A stretch of 64,000 nucleotides of DNA from JABDFW01 sp035550215 (GTDB lineage: Bacteria; Bacteroidota; Bacteroidia; Chitinophagales; Chitinophagaceae), in assembly GCA_035550215.1 (NCBI GenBank), contig DASZPM010000026.1, positions 124,001-188,000 on the forward strand. Direction: 5' to 3'. The translations under genes were made by a program, and so were the position numbers. The notes beneath the pieces were generated by a model. It did not search any database and was not told the DNA's origin. It saw only the letters and a program-made list of their open reading frames with translations. Shown here piece after piece: positions 25,043-33,916 of the stretch. Positions within the stretch are counted from its first letter, which is position 1. Each line of letters starts with the position of its first letter.

Positions 25043-25996
25043 ATGGAAAAGATTTTCAGAACAGATATTGTACATAAAGGTCAACTTTTAACTGTTGTCG
25101 CGCTCATTTTTGCCATACTCATTTTTGCTACGGTATTATTTTTTGTTATCGGTAAAATTAAGCCCGGCGCTAAGCTGGGCGAACTAAAGGCACGTACAAA
25201 GTCTTGGTGGGTAATGGCAACAGTTTTCATCGGCGCTACGCTTGTAAACACCAATATTTCCTACATAGCCATCGCTTTTTTATCTTTTGCCGCTTTTCGC
25301 GAACTATATTCCATACTTGGCTTTCGCGAATCAGACAGGCGCGCAATTTTTTGGGCGTTTGTTTCCATACCTATCCAGTACTATCTTGCTTATATAGGCT
25401 GGTACGGCGCGTTTATTATTTTTATACCTGTAGTTATGTTTTTACTGTTGCCGCTCCGCCTTGTGCTTAAGGGAGATACAAAAGGCATCGTAAAGTCAAT
25501 TGCTATGCTGCAGTGGACATTGATGCTGACCGTATTTGGCATAAGCCACATGGCATATCTTTTATCCCTGCCGCAACTAAACGGGTTTGATAATGGCGGG
25601 AGGGGCTTATTGCTGTTCCTGGTATTTTTAACCGAAATAAATGACGTAATGCAATTTACCTGGGGCAAGCTTTTAGGCAGGCACAAAATAATACCCAAAA
25701 TAAGCCCCAACAAAACATGGGAAGGCTTTTTAGGTGGCATCGTCTGCACAACTGTTATCGGTTATTTTTTGCGCTTTCTTACGCCGCTTAATAGTTACCA
25801 GGCGCTGTTTGTAAGTTTTATGATGGCTGTTGCAGGCTTTATTGGCGATATAGTAATGTCAGCGATAAAAAGAGACATAGGTCTTAAAGATACAGGCTCA
25901 ATTATTCCCGGGCATGGTGGCATACTTGACAGGATTGATTCACTGGCGTATGCGGCCCCTGCATTTTTTCATCTTGTATATTACATAGCATACTAA
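25043..25996 (+). CDS. Phosphatidate cytidylyltransferase (CdsA/YnbB-like)
   Basis: 317 residues from the ATG at 25043, two bases after the preceding stop. It is an integral membrane protein with about eight helices. The C-terminal signature Ser-Ala-Ile-Lys-Arg-Asp-Ile-Gly-Leu-Lys-Asp ... Pro-Gly-His-Gly-Gly-Ile-Leu-Asp-Arg-Ile-Asp matches the CTP:phosphatidate cytidylyltransferase pattern in full. It makes CDP-diacylglycerol from phosphatidate and CTP, the substrate of the upstream transferase. Its stop overlaps the start of the acyltransferase gene by one base, which indicates coupled translation. Confidence 0.9.
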   Translation: MEKIFRTDIVHKGQLLTVVALIFAILIFATVLFFVIGKIKPGAKLGELKARTKSWWVMATVFIGATLVNTNISYIAIAFLSFAAFRELYSILGFRESDRRAIFWAFVSIPIQYYLAYIGWYGAFIIFIPVVMFLLLPLRLVLKGDTKGIVKSIAMLQWTLMLTVFGISHMAYLLSLPQLNGFDNGGRGLLLFLVFLTEINDVMQFTWGKLLGRHKIIPKISPNKTWEGFLGGIVCTTVIGYFLRFLTPLNSYQALFVSFMMAVAGFIGDIVMSAIKRDIGLKDTGSIIPGHGGILDRIDSLAYAAPAFFHLVYYIAY

Positions 25997-26658
25997 TGAA
26001 GAAACGGATATTGCAATTTACGTATTCAATTGTGCTGCGAAATTTTCTAAAAATCTTTGTGGGCGTGCAATTTCACAAGGCTAAGTTTTTGATTGATGAA
26101 AAGCAGTTTATTATTGTAGCTAACCACAACAGCCACCTTGACACCATGGCGTTAATGGCATCCCTGCCTTCAAAAATTATTCATAAAGTCAGGCCGGTAG
26201 CTGCCGCAGACCATTTTGGCAAAACAAAAAGACAAGCGAGGATGAGTAATTTTTTTATCAACTCATTACTCATACCCAGAAAAAGGGATAAGGATCACCC
26301 GGGCGAAGACCCCGTAAACAAAATGCTGGCTGCACTTGATGAGGGATATTCATTAATACTTTTTCCCGAAGGTACAAGAGGTGAGCCTGAAAAATTACAG
26401 CCTTTAAAGCCCGGTATAGGCATCATCTTATCAAAAAGGCCGCACATTAAGTATGTGCCCGTGTTTATGAATGGCATGGGAAAAGCGATGCCCAAAGGCG
26501 ATAACCTTATCGTGCCTTATACAGCCAAATTAGTGTATGGAAAACCAACTGAAATAAAAAGCACAGATGTGGCTGCTATTGTAAAGCAGGTGGAAGATGA
26601 TTTGCTTGAACTTAAGGATAAGGTTAATTTACCTACAAGACAATCACAAGAAGAATAA
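25996..26658 (+). CDS. Lysophosphatidic acid acyltransferase (PlsC family)
   Basis: 220 residues with His44-x4-Asp49 in Asn-His-Asn-Ser-His-Leu-Asp as the catalytic motif. Phe-Pro-Glu125-Gly-Thr-Arg128-Gly is the phosphate-binding motif, and a later Val-Pro-Val-Phe strand is present. There is one N-terminal hydrophobic segment. It would acylate 1-acylglycerol-3-phosphate to phosphatidate, so the cassette covers three consecutive phospholipid steps: PlsC product, CdsA activation, alcohol transfer. It converges on the amidohydrolase gene with a 30-base gap. Confidence 0.9.
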   Translation: MKKRILQFTYSIVLRNFLKIFVGVQFHKAKFLIDEKQFIIVANHNSHLDTMALMASLPSKIIHKVRPVAAADHFGKTKRQARMSNFFINSLLIPRKRDKDHPGEDPVNKMLAALDEGYSLILFPEGTRGEPEKLQPLKPGIGIILSKRPHIKYVPVFMNGMGKAMPKGDNLIVPYTAKLVYGKPTEIKSTDVAAIVKQVEDDLLELKDKVNLPTRQSQEE

Positions 26659-26688
26659 AATATGGCACCCGGTGCGGGCAATCATTTT

Positions 26689-28320
26689 TTATTTCCCATA
26701 CACCTTCGCCCCTTCGCTGTACGTCGCCAGTACTTTTGTTTGAAGCACTTCGTTCCAGGGTATTTTCATCAGGTCTTTATCCAGTATAATAAAATCAGCA
26801 TTTTTGCCCGCCTCTAAACTGCCTGCTTCTTTCTCCCAAAAATCGGCCTTTGCCGCCCAAATGGTCATACCACGTATAGCCTCTTCCCTTGTTAACGCAT
26901 TTTCCATTTGAAAACCGCCCGCAGGGTAGCCTTTTGCATCCACCCTGAACACCGCCGCTAAAAATGTTTTAAAAGGGCTGATGTCTTCCACGGGAAAATC
27001 GGTGCCCAATGCTATCCACCCGTTTTGCTGCAGTAATTGTTTGTATGCATAACCGCCTTTCAGGCGTTCCGCGCCCAGCCGGTCTGCCGCCCAGTACATA
27101 TCGCTGGTGGCATGCGTAGGTTGCACCGATGGTATAATGGATGATTTACCGAATAGATTAAAGTCTGCAGAATTAATGATTTGCGCATGCTCAATACGCC
27201 AGCGTTTGTCATTCTTCCCATCCAGGTATTTATTATATACCTCAAGCATTACGCGGTTACCTGAATCGCCGATAGCATGTGTGCACATTTGAAAATCAGT
27301 ATTGGCAAGCAGCTTAGCCACTGAATCAAAATGTTCTCTCGTACTTAACAAAAAACCTGTCCAGCCCGGTTTGTCGCTGTATGGCTGCAGCAGGCAGGCG
27401 CCGCGGCTGCCCAGGGCGCCATCCGCATATACTTTAAAACCATGTATATAAAGTTTGCTGGTTTTATATGGCCCGCGCGGCAGGTAGCGGTCAAAATTTC
27501 TTTTAGCATCACTCAGTATAATATACATGTGCATATTAAGCTTGCCTTGTTGCTGTAACGTATCAATGGCTTCCGCAACAGTGTAATCAACGCCGCATTC
27601 GGTCAGCGTGGTAAGCCCCTGCGCAAAGCAGTTATGTTCAGCCGCCTGCAGTCTTTTAAGCATATCCGCCCTTGATGGTTCGGGAATAACACCACCCACC
27701 AGCCCTTCTGCGTTATCTACCAATATGCCCGTAAGTTTACCGTTAACGGTTTCAATAACGCCGCCGCTAATTGTTTGGCCGGGCTTTATGCCTGCCAGTT
27801 GCAGCGCTCTCTCATTTACCAGCAATGCATGCCCGTCAACACGTTCAAGCACCACTGGTATACCGGGAAACAACTGGCTGAGCTTTTGATTATTGGGAAA
27901 TTGTTTGCCGGGAAATTTATTCTGGTCCCAGCCCCTGCCGGTAATACCTGCTTCACCGGGATGTTCCGTGGCAAATTTCTGCACGCGACTTACCATTTCA
28001 TCAGCGCTTTTACAGTCAAACAGGTCAACGGCAAAAAGCGATTGGGCATACCCCACAAAATGGGCATGTGCATCAATAAAGCCGGGGTACACGGCATTGC
28101 CGTGTGCGTTCACCATGCTGTCCGCTGTATATTTATCCAGTACATCTTCCTCCTTGCCCGTGTACAATATTTTACCATCTTTTACTGCCATGGCCTGCGC
28201 AGTTGAAAAGCTGCTGTCAACCGTGTAGATAACAGCGTTATGTACAATAAGGTCAGCCTGTTGTTTGTTGTTACAGGATGCAAAAACTAAAAGGCATACA
28301 GCAAAGGTTAAACCACGCAT
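26689..28320 (-). CDS. Lipoprotein amidohydrolase (YtcJ/Amidohydro_3 type)
   Basis: 543 residues from the ATG at 28320; an ATG 12 bases earlier is in frame but lengthens the n-region. The lipobox Phe-Ala-Ser-Cys lies at about 12-15. The metal-dependent hydrolase motifs follow: Phe-Ile-Asp-Ala-His-Ala-His, a central Lys (Gly-Phe-Lys-Val-Tyr-Ala-Asp-Gly-Ala-Leu-Gly-Ser-Arg-Gly), Thr-His-Ala-Ile-Gly-Asp, Arg-Ile-Glu-His-Ala-Gln, and Gly-Thr-Asp-Phe-Pro-Val-Glu. It hydrolyses a C-N bond in some small molecule. The substrate cannot be inferred. Confidence 0.88.
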   Translation of the reverse strand: MRGLTFAVCLLVFASCNNKQQADLIVHNAVIYTVDSSFSTAQAMAVKDGKILYTGKEEDVLDKYTADSMVNAHGNAVYPGFIDAHAHFVGYAQSLFAVDLFDCKSADEMVSRVQKFATEHPGEAGITGRGWDQNKFPGKQFPNNQKLSQLFPGIPVVLERVDGHALLVNERALQLAGIKPGQTISGGVIETVNGKLTGILVDNAEGLVGGVIPEPSRADMLKRLQAAEHNCFAQGLTTLTECGVDYTVAEAIDTLQQQGKLNMHMYIILSDAKRNFDRYLPRGPYKTSKLYIHGFKVYADGALGSRGACLLQPYSDKPGWTGFLLSTREHFDSVAKLLANTDFQMCTHAIGDSGNRVMLEVYNKYLDGKNDKRWRIEHAQIINSADFNLFGKSSIIPSVQPTHATSDMYWAADRLGAERLKGGYAYKQLLQQNGWIALGTDFPVEDISPFKTFLAAVFRVDAKGYPAGGFQMENALTREEAIRGMTIWAAKADFWEKEAGSLEAGKNADFIILDKDLMKIPWNEVLQTKVLATYSEGAKVYGK

Positions 28321-28364
28321 GGGAAAAAGCATTTTTGAAAGATGAGTATAAAGTGAGGTATAAC

Positions 28365-28925
28365 TTACTTAGTCCCTTTCTTTTCACGCAGGGCTTTGTA
28401 CACTTTTATGGCAATCATTAATACCATAACAAAAGCAATCAGCCCGACCAGCCCCCATACCGCGCTCAGGCTGTCTTTTACCACTGCCAGCATTACAATA
28501 GCTATGAGAAAAACAGTAGCTACTTCATTCCACATACGCAACTGCTGCGAGGTGTATTTGAACACGCCTTTTACCTCCTGTTTAAAAATGCGGTGGAGTG
28601 AAAAGAAATATACATACAAGAGGATAACAAAAATAAGCTTGATGAGCAGCCACCTGCCCGCAGGCTGAAACAGCAGTTTATCCCACCCTGCGTTAACCAT
28701 TACCCAGGGGCCGAGTATAAGCGTAAGTACGGCAGAAGGCCAGGTAATACCGTACCAAAGCCGGCGCATCATAATAGTAAATTGCTGCTGCAATACTTTT
28801 TTTTCCGTTTCCTCTTTTTCATTTGCTTCGGTATTATAAATAAACAGCCGGGGCATATAAAAAATGCCTGCAAACCAGGTAACAATAAAAATGATATGAA
28901 GCGCTTTAAGGTAACTGTAACTCAT
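28365..28925 (-). CDS. hemJ: Protoporphyrinogen IX oxidase HemJ
   Basis: 186 residues, four to five membrane helices, the size of HemJ. The conserved His10 lies in Leu-Lys-Ala-Leu-His-Ile-Ile-Phe, followed by Trp-Phe-Ala-Gly-Ile-Phe-Tyr-Met-Pro-Arg-Leu-Phe. Glu-rich loop, Arg-Arg-Leu-Trp-Tyr-Gly-Ile-Thr-Trp-Pro and Leu-Arg-Met-Trp-Asn-Glu near 130 are family features. HemJ oxidises protoporphyrinogen IX to protoporphyrin IX in haem synthesis. It lies just upstream of the amidohydrolase on the same strand, 44 bases apart. A CopD-type copper protein is a distant alternative. Confidence 0.88.
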   Translation of the reverse strand: MSYSYLKALHIIFIVTWFAGIFYMPRLFIYNTEANEKEETEKKVLQQQFTIMMRRLWYGITWPSAVLTLILGPWVMVNAGWDKLLFQPAGRWLLIKLIFVILLYVYFFSLHRIFKQEVKGVFKYTSQQLRMWNEVATVFLIAIVMLAVVKDSLSAVWGLVGLIAFVMVLMIAIKVYKALREKKGTK

Positions 28926-29043
28926 AAGTAAAAAGTAAGAATGGTTTATTGCTGAACTATAATCCGCTTATATAGGCTGCGGCCATTTATCAATGGCACG
29001 GTTAATTTTTACCTGCCAATACATATCGCTTGCTTCCGGTGAT

Positions 29044-31116
29044 TTAAAAAACCTGTGATTCGGCAAGTGGCTCTTCCACCCAAACATCGCTTTCTTTTAG
29101 CAGGTCAATCAGTTCATCAACGGCTATTGTACTGTCAACATTTCTTTTTACTACTTCCTTCCCCCTGTACAGGGTAATCTTACCTACGCCGCTGCCCACA
29201 TAGCCAAAGTCGGCATCTGCCATTTCGCCCGGCCCGTTAACAATACATCCCATTATGGCTATTTTAACCCCCTTAAGGTGATTTGTTCGTGAACGTATTT
29301 TAGCAGTTGTTTCCTGTAAGTCAAACAGGGTGCGGCCGCAGCTTGGGCACGAAATATATTCAGTTTTGGAAATACGTGTGCGCGTAGCCTGCAGGATGCT
29401 GAAGGCTGTATTATTAATAAACTGTTCTGCTGACGCATTAGTTAAGTAATTCCTGCCGCTGGCATTCAGTTCCTCGGCATGCCTGTAACTTTCCGGTAAC
29501 ATGCTTAGCCAAATGCCGTCTCCAAATCCATCCAGCAGCAGCGCGCCGCACTCTGTAGAATAGTGAATAAGATGCTCATCGGCTGTTTGCCAGTTGCTGT
29601 TGCAGATAATGATAGCAGGGTTTTTAACGTCTTTATTCAGCAACTCAACAAACATTTGCCTTACACATTGCATAGCATTTTTGTTTTCTGCATAAAGGCA
29701 CAATACCACCTTTTTGCCAAATTCAGTGCTTTTTAGTTTCTCACGCAAACTGTCGAACAGCCCGCTGTTTTCACCATCAAACCCTGCCTTTACAAAATAC
29801 ATTTCGCAGCAGGGCAAATCTTCTTTGCCTGTGGCAATAAATTCGTTCGCTTCAAAAACCGGGAGATATTTTGTTTTATCAGGGTTTTTTTCCCAAATTC
29901 TAAAAGGCGTTATTACTTTTAAAGTACCGGGTAACGCAAAATCAAGCACCTGCCCGCCGGTAAAAATATAATCAGCGGCTGCGTCGTTTATATTCCATTT
30001 ATCCGTTAATACGTTATATGTATAGCCTATACTTTCAAGGTGAGCAGGGGTAATATTTTTAATATGCGTAAAGTCCGCTACTACCACCGGTACGTGATGC
30101 CCGCCAATATTATCAATGTCAAAAGTCTCGCGCCTTTTGTAATTAAAGGGGTCGTATTTAATAGCTGGTGGAAGGCTATTGGTTAAGTTTTGTGCTGTGG
30201 CCTGGCCATTTTCTTTTGGCTTTCCGCCCCCGGCAGTCTCATACCTCTTCACAATATCCCGGCACACAGGTATCTCAAACTCAGGGTCCTCCGTAAGGGA
30301 AACCCGTATAGTGTCACCAATGCCGTCTTCCATTAAAGTGCCGATGCCGGCGGCGCTTTTAACACGCCCGTCTTCGCCATCCCCGGCTTCGGTAACACCA
30401 AGGTGCAGCGGGTAACATTCACCAAATTCCGCTTCCATCTGCTGTATAAGTAAGCGGTAAGCCTGCACCATCACCTGCGGGTTGCTGGCCTTCATACTCA
30501 ATACTATGTTATGGTAGCTTTCATCACGCGCTATACGCAAAAACTCCATGGCGCTTTCAACCATCCCCATCGGTGTATCGCCGTAGCGGCTCATAATACG
30601 GTCGCTAAGGCTTCCGTGGTTGGTGCCTATACGCATTGCGGTACCGTACTCCTTACAAATTTTTACGAGGGGTGTAAAGCGTGCGCGAATACGTTCTATC
30701 TCTTCTACGTATTCCGCATCAGTATATTCAAGAAGTTCAAACTTTTTTTTGTCAATATAATTACCCGGGTTTACACGTACTTTTTCTACAATACGCGCGG
30801 CAATTTCAGCAGCATTGGGTGTAAAATGTATATCTGCCACCAGGGGGGTTGTGTACCCTCTTCTCCGTAACTCGTTTTTAATATTCAAAAGATTTTCCGC
30901 CTCTTTTTTTGACGGCGCCGTAATACGCACCAACTCTGCACCGGCTTCAATACAACGTATGCTTTGCTCAACCGTGGCCAGGGTATCCATAGTGTCGGTG
31001 GTTGTCATGGTCTGCACCCTGATTGGATGAAAATTACCCAGCAACAAATCGCCAACCTTAACTTCAAGCGTTTTTAACCGGCTGTACTGAGTAAGAGAAT
31101 TGCAATATAACTGCAT
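29044..31116 (-). CDS. ispG: 4-hydroxy-3-methylbut-2-enyl diphosphate synthase, long form
   Basis: 690 residues from the ATG at 31116. The frame is open to 31215, but a perfect -7 box at 31218-31225 would put the transcript start after that codon. The TIM-barrel part (about 1-290) has Val-Gly-Asp-Leu-Leu-Leu-Gly and Arg-Ile-Gly-Thr-Asn-His-Gly-Ser-Leu-Ser. A long central insert of about 270 residues is typical of Bacteroidota, Chlamydia and plant enzymes. The iron-sulfur domain holds Cys-Pro-Ser-Cys-Gly-Arg, Met-Gly-Cys-Ile-Val-Asn-Gly-Pro-Gly-Glu. It reduces MEcPP to HMBPP in the MEP isoprenoid pathway using a 4Fe-4S cluster. Confidence 0.95.
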   Translation of the reverse strand: MQLYCNSLTQYSRLKTLEVKVGDLLLGNFHPIRVQTMTTTDTMDTLATVEQSIRCIEAGAELVRITAPSKKEAENLLNIKNELRRRGYTTPLVADIHFTPNAAEIAARIVEKVRVNPGNYIDKKKFELLEYTDAEYVEEIERIRARFTPLVKICKEYGTAMRIGTNHGSLSDRIMSRYGDTPMGMVESAMEFLRIARDESYHNIVLSMKASNPQVMVQAYRLLIQQMEAEFGECYPLHLGVTEAGDGEDGRVKSAAGIGTLMEDGIGDTIRVSLTEDPEFEIPVCRDIVKRYETAGGGKPKENGQATAQNLTNSLPPAIKYDPFNYKRRETFDIDNIGGHHVPVVVADFTHIKNITPAHLESIGYTYNVLTDKWNINDAAADYIFTGGQVLDFALPGTLKVITPFRIWEKNPDKTKYLPVFEANEFIATGKEDLPCCEMYFVKAGFDGENSGLFDSLREKLKSTEFGKKVVLCLYAENKNAMQCVRQMFVELLNKDVKNPAIIICNSNWQTADEHLIHYSTECGALLLDGFGDGIWLSMLPESYRHAEELNASGRNYLTNASAEQFINNTAFSILQATRTRISKTEYISCPSCGRTLFDLQETTAKIRSRTNHLKGVKIAIMGCIVNGPGEMADADFGYVGSGVGKITLYRGKEVVKRNVDSTIAVDELIDLLKESDVWVEEPLAESQVF

Positions 31117-31217
31117 TATTATCCTGGTTTCTTCTGTAAATCTTTTGCTGCAACCCGGGAACTGCCTGGTTATTTTCATACTTTCGGCTGAAAACCCGGT
31201 TGCGGTTTTAATCAATG

Positions 31218-31225
31218 CAAAAGTA
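31218..31225 (-). promoter_or_regulatory. -7 promoter box of ispG
   Basis: TACTTTTG on the minus strand matches TAnnTTTG. Transcription would begin near 31211, giving a leader of about 95 bases to the ATG at 31116. Confidence 0.5.
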
Positions 31226-31253
31226 ACAAATACCTTATCAAACGGTTTATTAT

Positions 31254-32153
31254 ATGCAAAAAGGTTACAGGGCGTGCATGTTAATTTTTTCCCTTCTTAC
31301 CGGGATGAAAGCGTTCAGCCAGGTGGCCGATTCGCCCAAAATACTGCATTTTACTTCATCACATACCGCTTTTCCCGATGCCGGCAGGGCAAATGGCCAT
31401 TTATATGACAGCGTGTTATACACTACCGCGGAGCATTATACTGACAATTCTGTGATGCTGGTTATTCCCCCGGGTTTTGTGGCGGGTAAAAAAATTGACC
31501 TTGTATTTTGGTTTCACGGCTGGCGCAACAATATTGATACTGCGGCTGTTTTTTATGGCCTTACCCGCCAGTTTTGTGCGTCAAAGCAAAATGCAGTGCT
31601 TGTTTTGGCAGAAACAGCCAAAAATGCGCCTGATAGCTACGGGGGAAAATTAGAGCAAGCCGGGGTATTCAAAGGCCTGGTTGACGATGTTATGAAAGAA
31701 TTAAAGGCGAAAAATATAGCCGGGCGCCATTCTAAAGCAGGAAACATTGTATTAGGCGGGCACAGCGGCGCTTACAGGGTTATTGCCAATATTCTTAAAA
31801 ATGGGGAGGAGCCCGTAAAAGAAGTTTTTTTATTTGATGCGTTATATGCTGAAGTTGATAAATTTATGGCATGGATACAGGCAGATAACCAGCACCATTT
31901 TGTGCATTGGTTTACCAATAAAGGGGGTGGCACTGACGTAATGAGTGATACTATGATGAAAGAGCTGAATGCCCAAAATATCAGTTATCAATTAGTGGAA
32001 GAAGCATCTGTTACCCCGGCAATCATAAAAAACAACAAAATATTATTTATACACAGCCTCCGTGAGCATAATGTTATCATCAATAACCCGGATGATTTTG
32101 AGTTGCTGCTGGAAAATAGCTGGTGTTTAAAAAGCCTGCCTGCCAAAAAGTAA
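31254..32153 (+). CDS. Secreted alpha/beta-hydrolase-like protein
   Basis: 299 residues with an N-terminal signal peptide (cleavage near Ala-Phe-Ser-Gln, 20-23). An alpha/beta hydrolase core is suggested by Val-Phe-Trp-Phe-His-Gly-Trp (oxyanion side), the nucleophile elbow Gly-Gly-His-Ser-Gly near 166-170, and a late His in Ser-Leu-Arg-Glu-His-Asn near 273. The nearest appearance is to uncharacterised Bacteroidota esterase-like proteins. The substrate is unknown. It is divergent from ispG; both starts lie within about 140 bases. Confidence 0.75.
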   Translation: MQKGYRACMLIFSLLTGMKAFSQVADSPKILHFTSSHTAFPDAGRANGHLYDSVLYTTAEHYTDNSVMLVIPPGFVAGKKIDLVFWFHGWRNNIDTAAVFYGLTRQFCASKQNAVLVLAETAKNAPDSYGGKLEQAGVFKGLVDDVMKELKAKNIAGRHSKAGNIVLGGHSGAYRVIANILKNGEEPVKEVFLFDALYAEVDKFMAWIQADNQHHFVHWFTNKGGGTDVMSDTMMKELNAQNISYQLVEEASVTPAIIKNNKILFIHSLREHNVIINNPDDFELLLENSWCLKSLPAKK

Positions 32154-32217
32154 TGATAAACCCTTGAATGTAAACCTTCCCGTTAAGGGTAGCAACAGGA
32201 TAAGCTGGCTGGCAAAG

Positions 32218-32829
32218 CTACCAGTCTTTTTCAGGCTGGCCTTCCAGCGGCTTTTTTTGCAGTTGCTTTTGAAGTTGTTTTTCCTGGTTGCGCAATTCAT
32301 CAAACTTCTGTTCCATCAACTGTTTGTTCAGCGGTTTTTGGTTTTGCTGAGGTTTTGGCTCATCTTTTTTTTGCTGTTGCTGATTTTGCTGTTGTTGCTG
32401 CTGTTTTTGCCTTTTTTCGTTCAGGGCTTTTTGCAGGTTTTCCCGTGTATCATTGTCGTCGGGCGAAAGGCTAAGCGCCTGCTTAAAGGCGTTAATAGCT
32501 TCATCAAGGTTTTGTTGCTTTATAAAAGCAAGAGCTTTATTATAAAGGGCCTGCGCCCGCAGTGAGGTATCGGTAGCGCTGTTTATTACGTCGTCATATT
32601 GTTTAGCGGCACCGGCTGCATTTTTTTGCCGTAACAACACATTGCCTAAATTAAATAAGGCTGCCTGGTTACCGGGCTCAACTGCCAGTGCCTTCTTATA
32701 TTCTTCTTCGGCAGCCTTATAATCGCCGTTTCGATAGGCTTCATTGCCTTTTTGCACATGCGCATCGCCCTGCTGGCTATACGCCAGCCCGGTAATAAAA
32801 CACAACCATATAAATAAAAGCATTTTCAT
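32218..32829 (-). CDS. Tetratricopeptide-repeat protein, BatC-like
   Basis: 203 residues: a signal peptide (cleavage near Ala-Tyr-Ser-Gln, 16-19), about three TPR units between 22 and 130 (Gly-Asn-Glu-Ala-Tyr-Arg-Asn-Gly-Asp-Tyr; Asn-Leu-Gly-Asn-Val-Leu), then a Gln/Lys/Pro-rich tail. The start overlaps the stop of the VWA gene by four bases (ATGA). This VWA-then-TPR order matches the end of Bat (Bacteroides aerotolerance) clusters, whose periplasmic TPR proteins are thought to act with the VWA proteins in stress tolerance. Confidence 0.82.
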   Translation of the reverse strand: MKMLLFIWLCFITGLAYSQQGDAHVQKGNEAYRNGDYKAAEEEYKKALAVEPGNQAALFNLGNVLLRQKNAAGAAKQYDDVINSATDTSLRAQALYNKALAFIKQQNLDEAINAFKQALSLSPDDNDTRENLQKALNEKRQKQQQQQQNQQQQKKDEPKPQQNQKPLNKQLMEQKFDELRNQEKQLQKQLQKKPLEGQPEKDW

Positions 32830-33830
32830 AAAGCCCGTAACCTTTTTCGTTCAGGTATAAAAAGTTCAATTACCAGCAACACAACTGCAGGTAATAATAA
32901 AAAAATGTAAAAAGACGTGTATTGCCTTTCTCCTCCGCCTGCATCAATTTCCTTTTTCTCCATACTGTTCAGTGATTGCATTACGGCATTTATAGTTTGG
33001 GGAACATCGTCCAAATGGTGGTATTCCCCGCCTGTTTTGGCAGCAATATCTTCCAATTCCTGCTCATTAAGCTTTGATATTACTGTTTGGCCGTTAGCAT
33101 CTTTTTTATAATCCTGGCTGCCGGGCTCCAAAATAGGTGACCCCTGCGGCGAACCTACACCTATAGTGTGTACTACCACACCCTCATCGCTTAATTGCTG
33201 CAATACCTGTTCTGATTTTGGGTCGTGGTCCTCCCCATCGGATATAAGTATAACAGCTTTGTATTTTTTTTCCTTTGTATCAAGGGAGTTATCACACAAC
33301 CTCAAAGCGTCGCCGATTACTGTACCCTGTACTGGAACAGCATCAGGAGAAGCATTGGAAACAAATATTTTTGCAGCCGCTGCATCGGTAGTCAACGGCA
33401 TTTGAAGGTATGCCTGGCCGGCAAAAACCACCAGGCCCACACGGTTATCCGCCGCCTGGCCTATCAGCCCGTCAATAAACTGCTTTGCCTTATCAAGCCT
33501 TGTTGGCTTGGCATCCTGTGCCCACATGCTCTTGCTTACGTCAAGCGCAATCATAATATCAATACCCCCTTTTTTTTCTTTGCCTGAAGCTGACGGTTTG
33601 CGCAGGTTGGCGGCCGCAACAACAGAGAGAGCAAGCACAAGCATAACGGTAATAAACTTTACCAGGTAAAGCCTTGGGGAATATTGTTTTGTCAATTGCC
33701 TTACCAGCAGTTCATCACCCATTTTTGTACGGGTTTTACGCTTCCAGCGCAGAACCATAAAAAAGATAAGTGTAAGAGGCAGCAACAATAAAAGCCCCCA
33801 TAAATATTGTATGTGTTGAAATGACAGCAT
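32826..33830 (-). CDS. VWA-domain membrane protein, BatB-like
   Basis: 334 residues with two N-terminal membrane helices (about 10-28 and 56-75) and one at the C-terminus (about 307-325). Between them lies a von Willebrand A domain with an intact MIDAS: Asp97-x-Ser99-x-Ser101, a central Thr, and Ile-Ser-Asp-Gly-Glu-Asp. This layout is that of BatA/BatB proteins. The missing BatA, BatD and MoxR genes are not next to it, so only part of the cluster is here. It is co-transcribed with the TPR gene through an ATGA overlap. Confidence 0.87.
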   Translation of the reverse strand: MLSFQHIQYLWGLLLLLPLTLIFFMVLRWKRKTRTKMGDELLVRQLTKQYSPRLYLVKFITVMLVLALSVVAAANLRKPSASGKEKKGGIDIMIALDVSKSMWAQDAKPTRLDKAKQFIDGLIGQAADNRVGLVVFAGQAYLQMPLTTDAAAAKIFVSNASPDAVPVQGTVIGDALRLCDNSLDTKEKKYKAVILISDGEDHDPKSEQVLQQLSDEGVVVHTIGVGSPQGSPILEPGSQDYKKDANGQTVISKLNEQELEDIAAKTGGEYHHLDDVPQTINAVMQSLNSMEKKEIDAGGGERQYTSFYIFLLLPAVVLLVIELFIPERKRLRAL

Positions 33831-33916
33831 ATTTTAAACGGCCTGTATTCAGCAAGTTCCGCGCCAAACCACAGGTAAATTGCTTTGCTTATAATAAAGG
33901 CGTGGGAAAAAAGGGT

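Noticed and set aside
26659..26688. GCACC-C-GGTGC hairpin between convergent genes as a terminator
   Set aside because: The stem is only five pairs and the T run is ten bases away, too weak to call.
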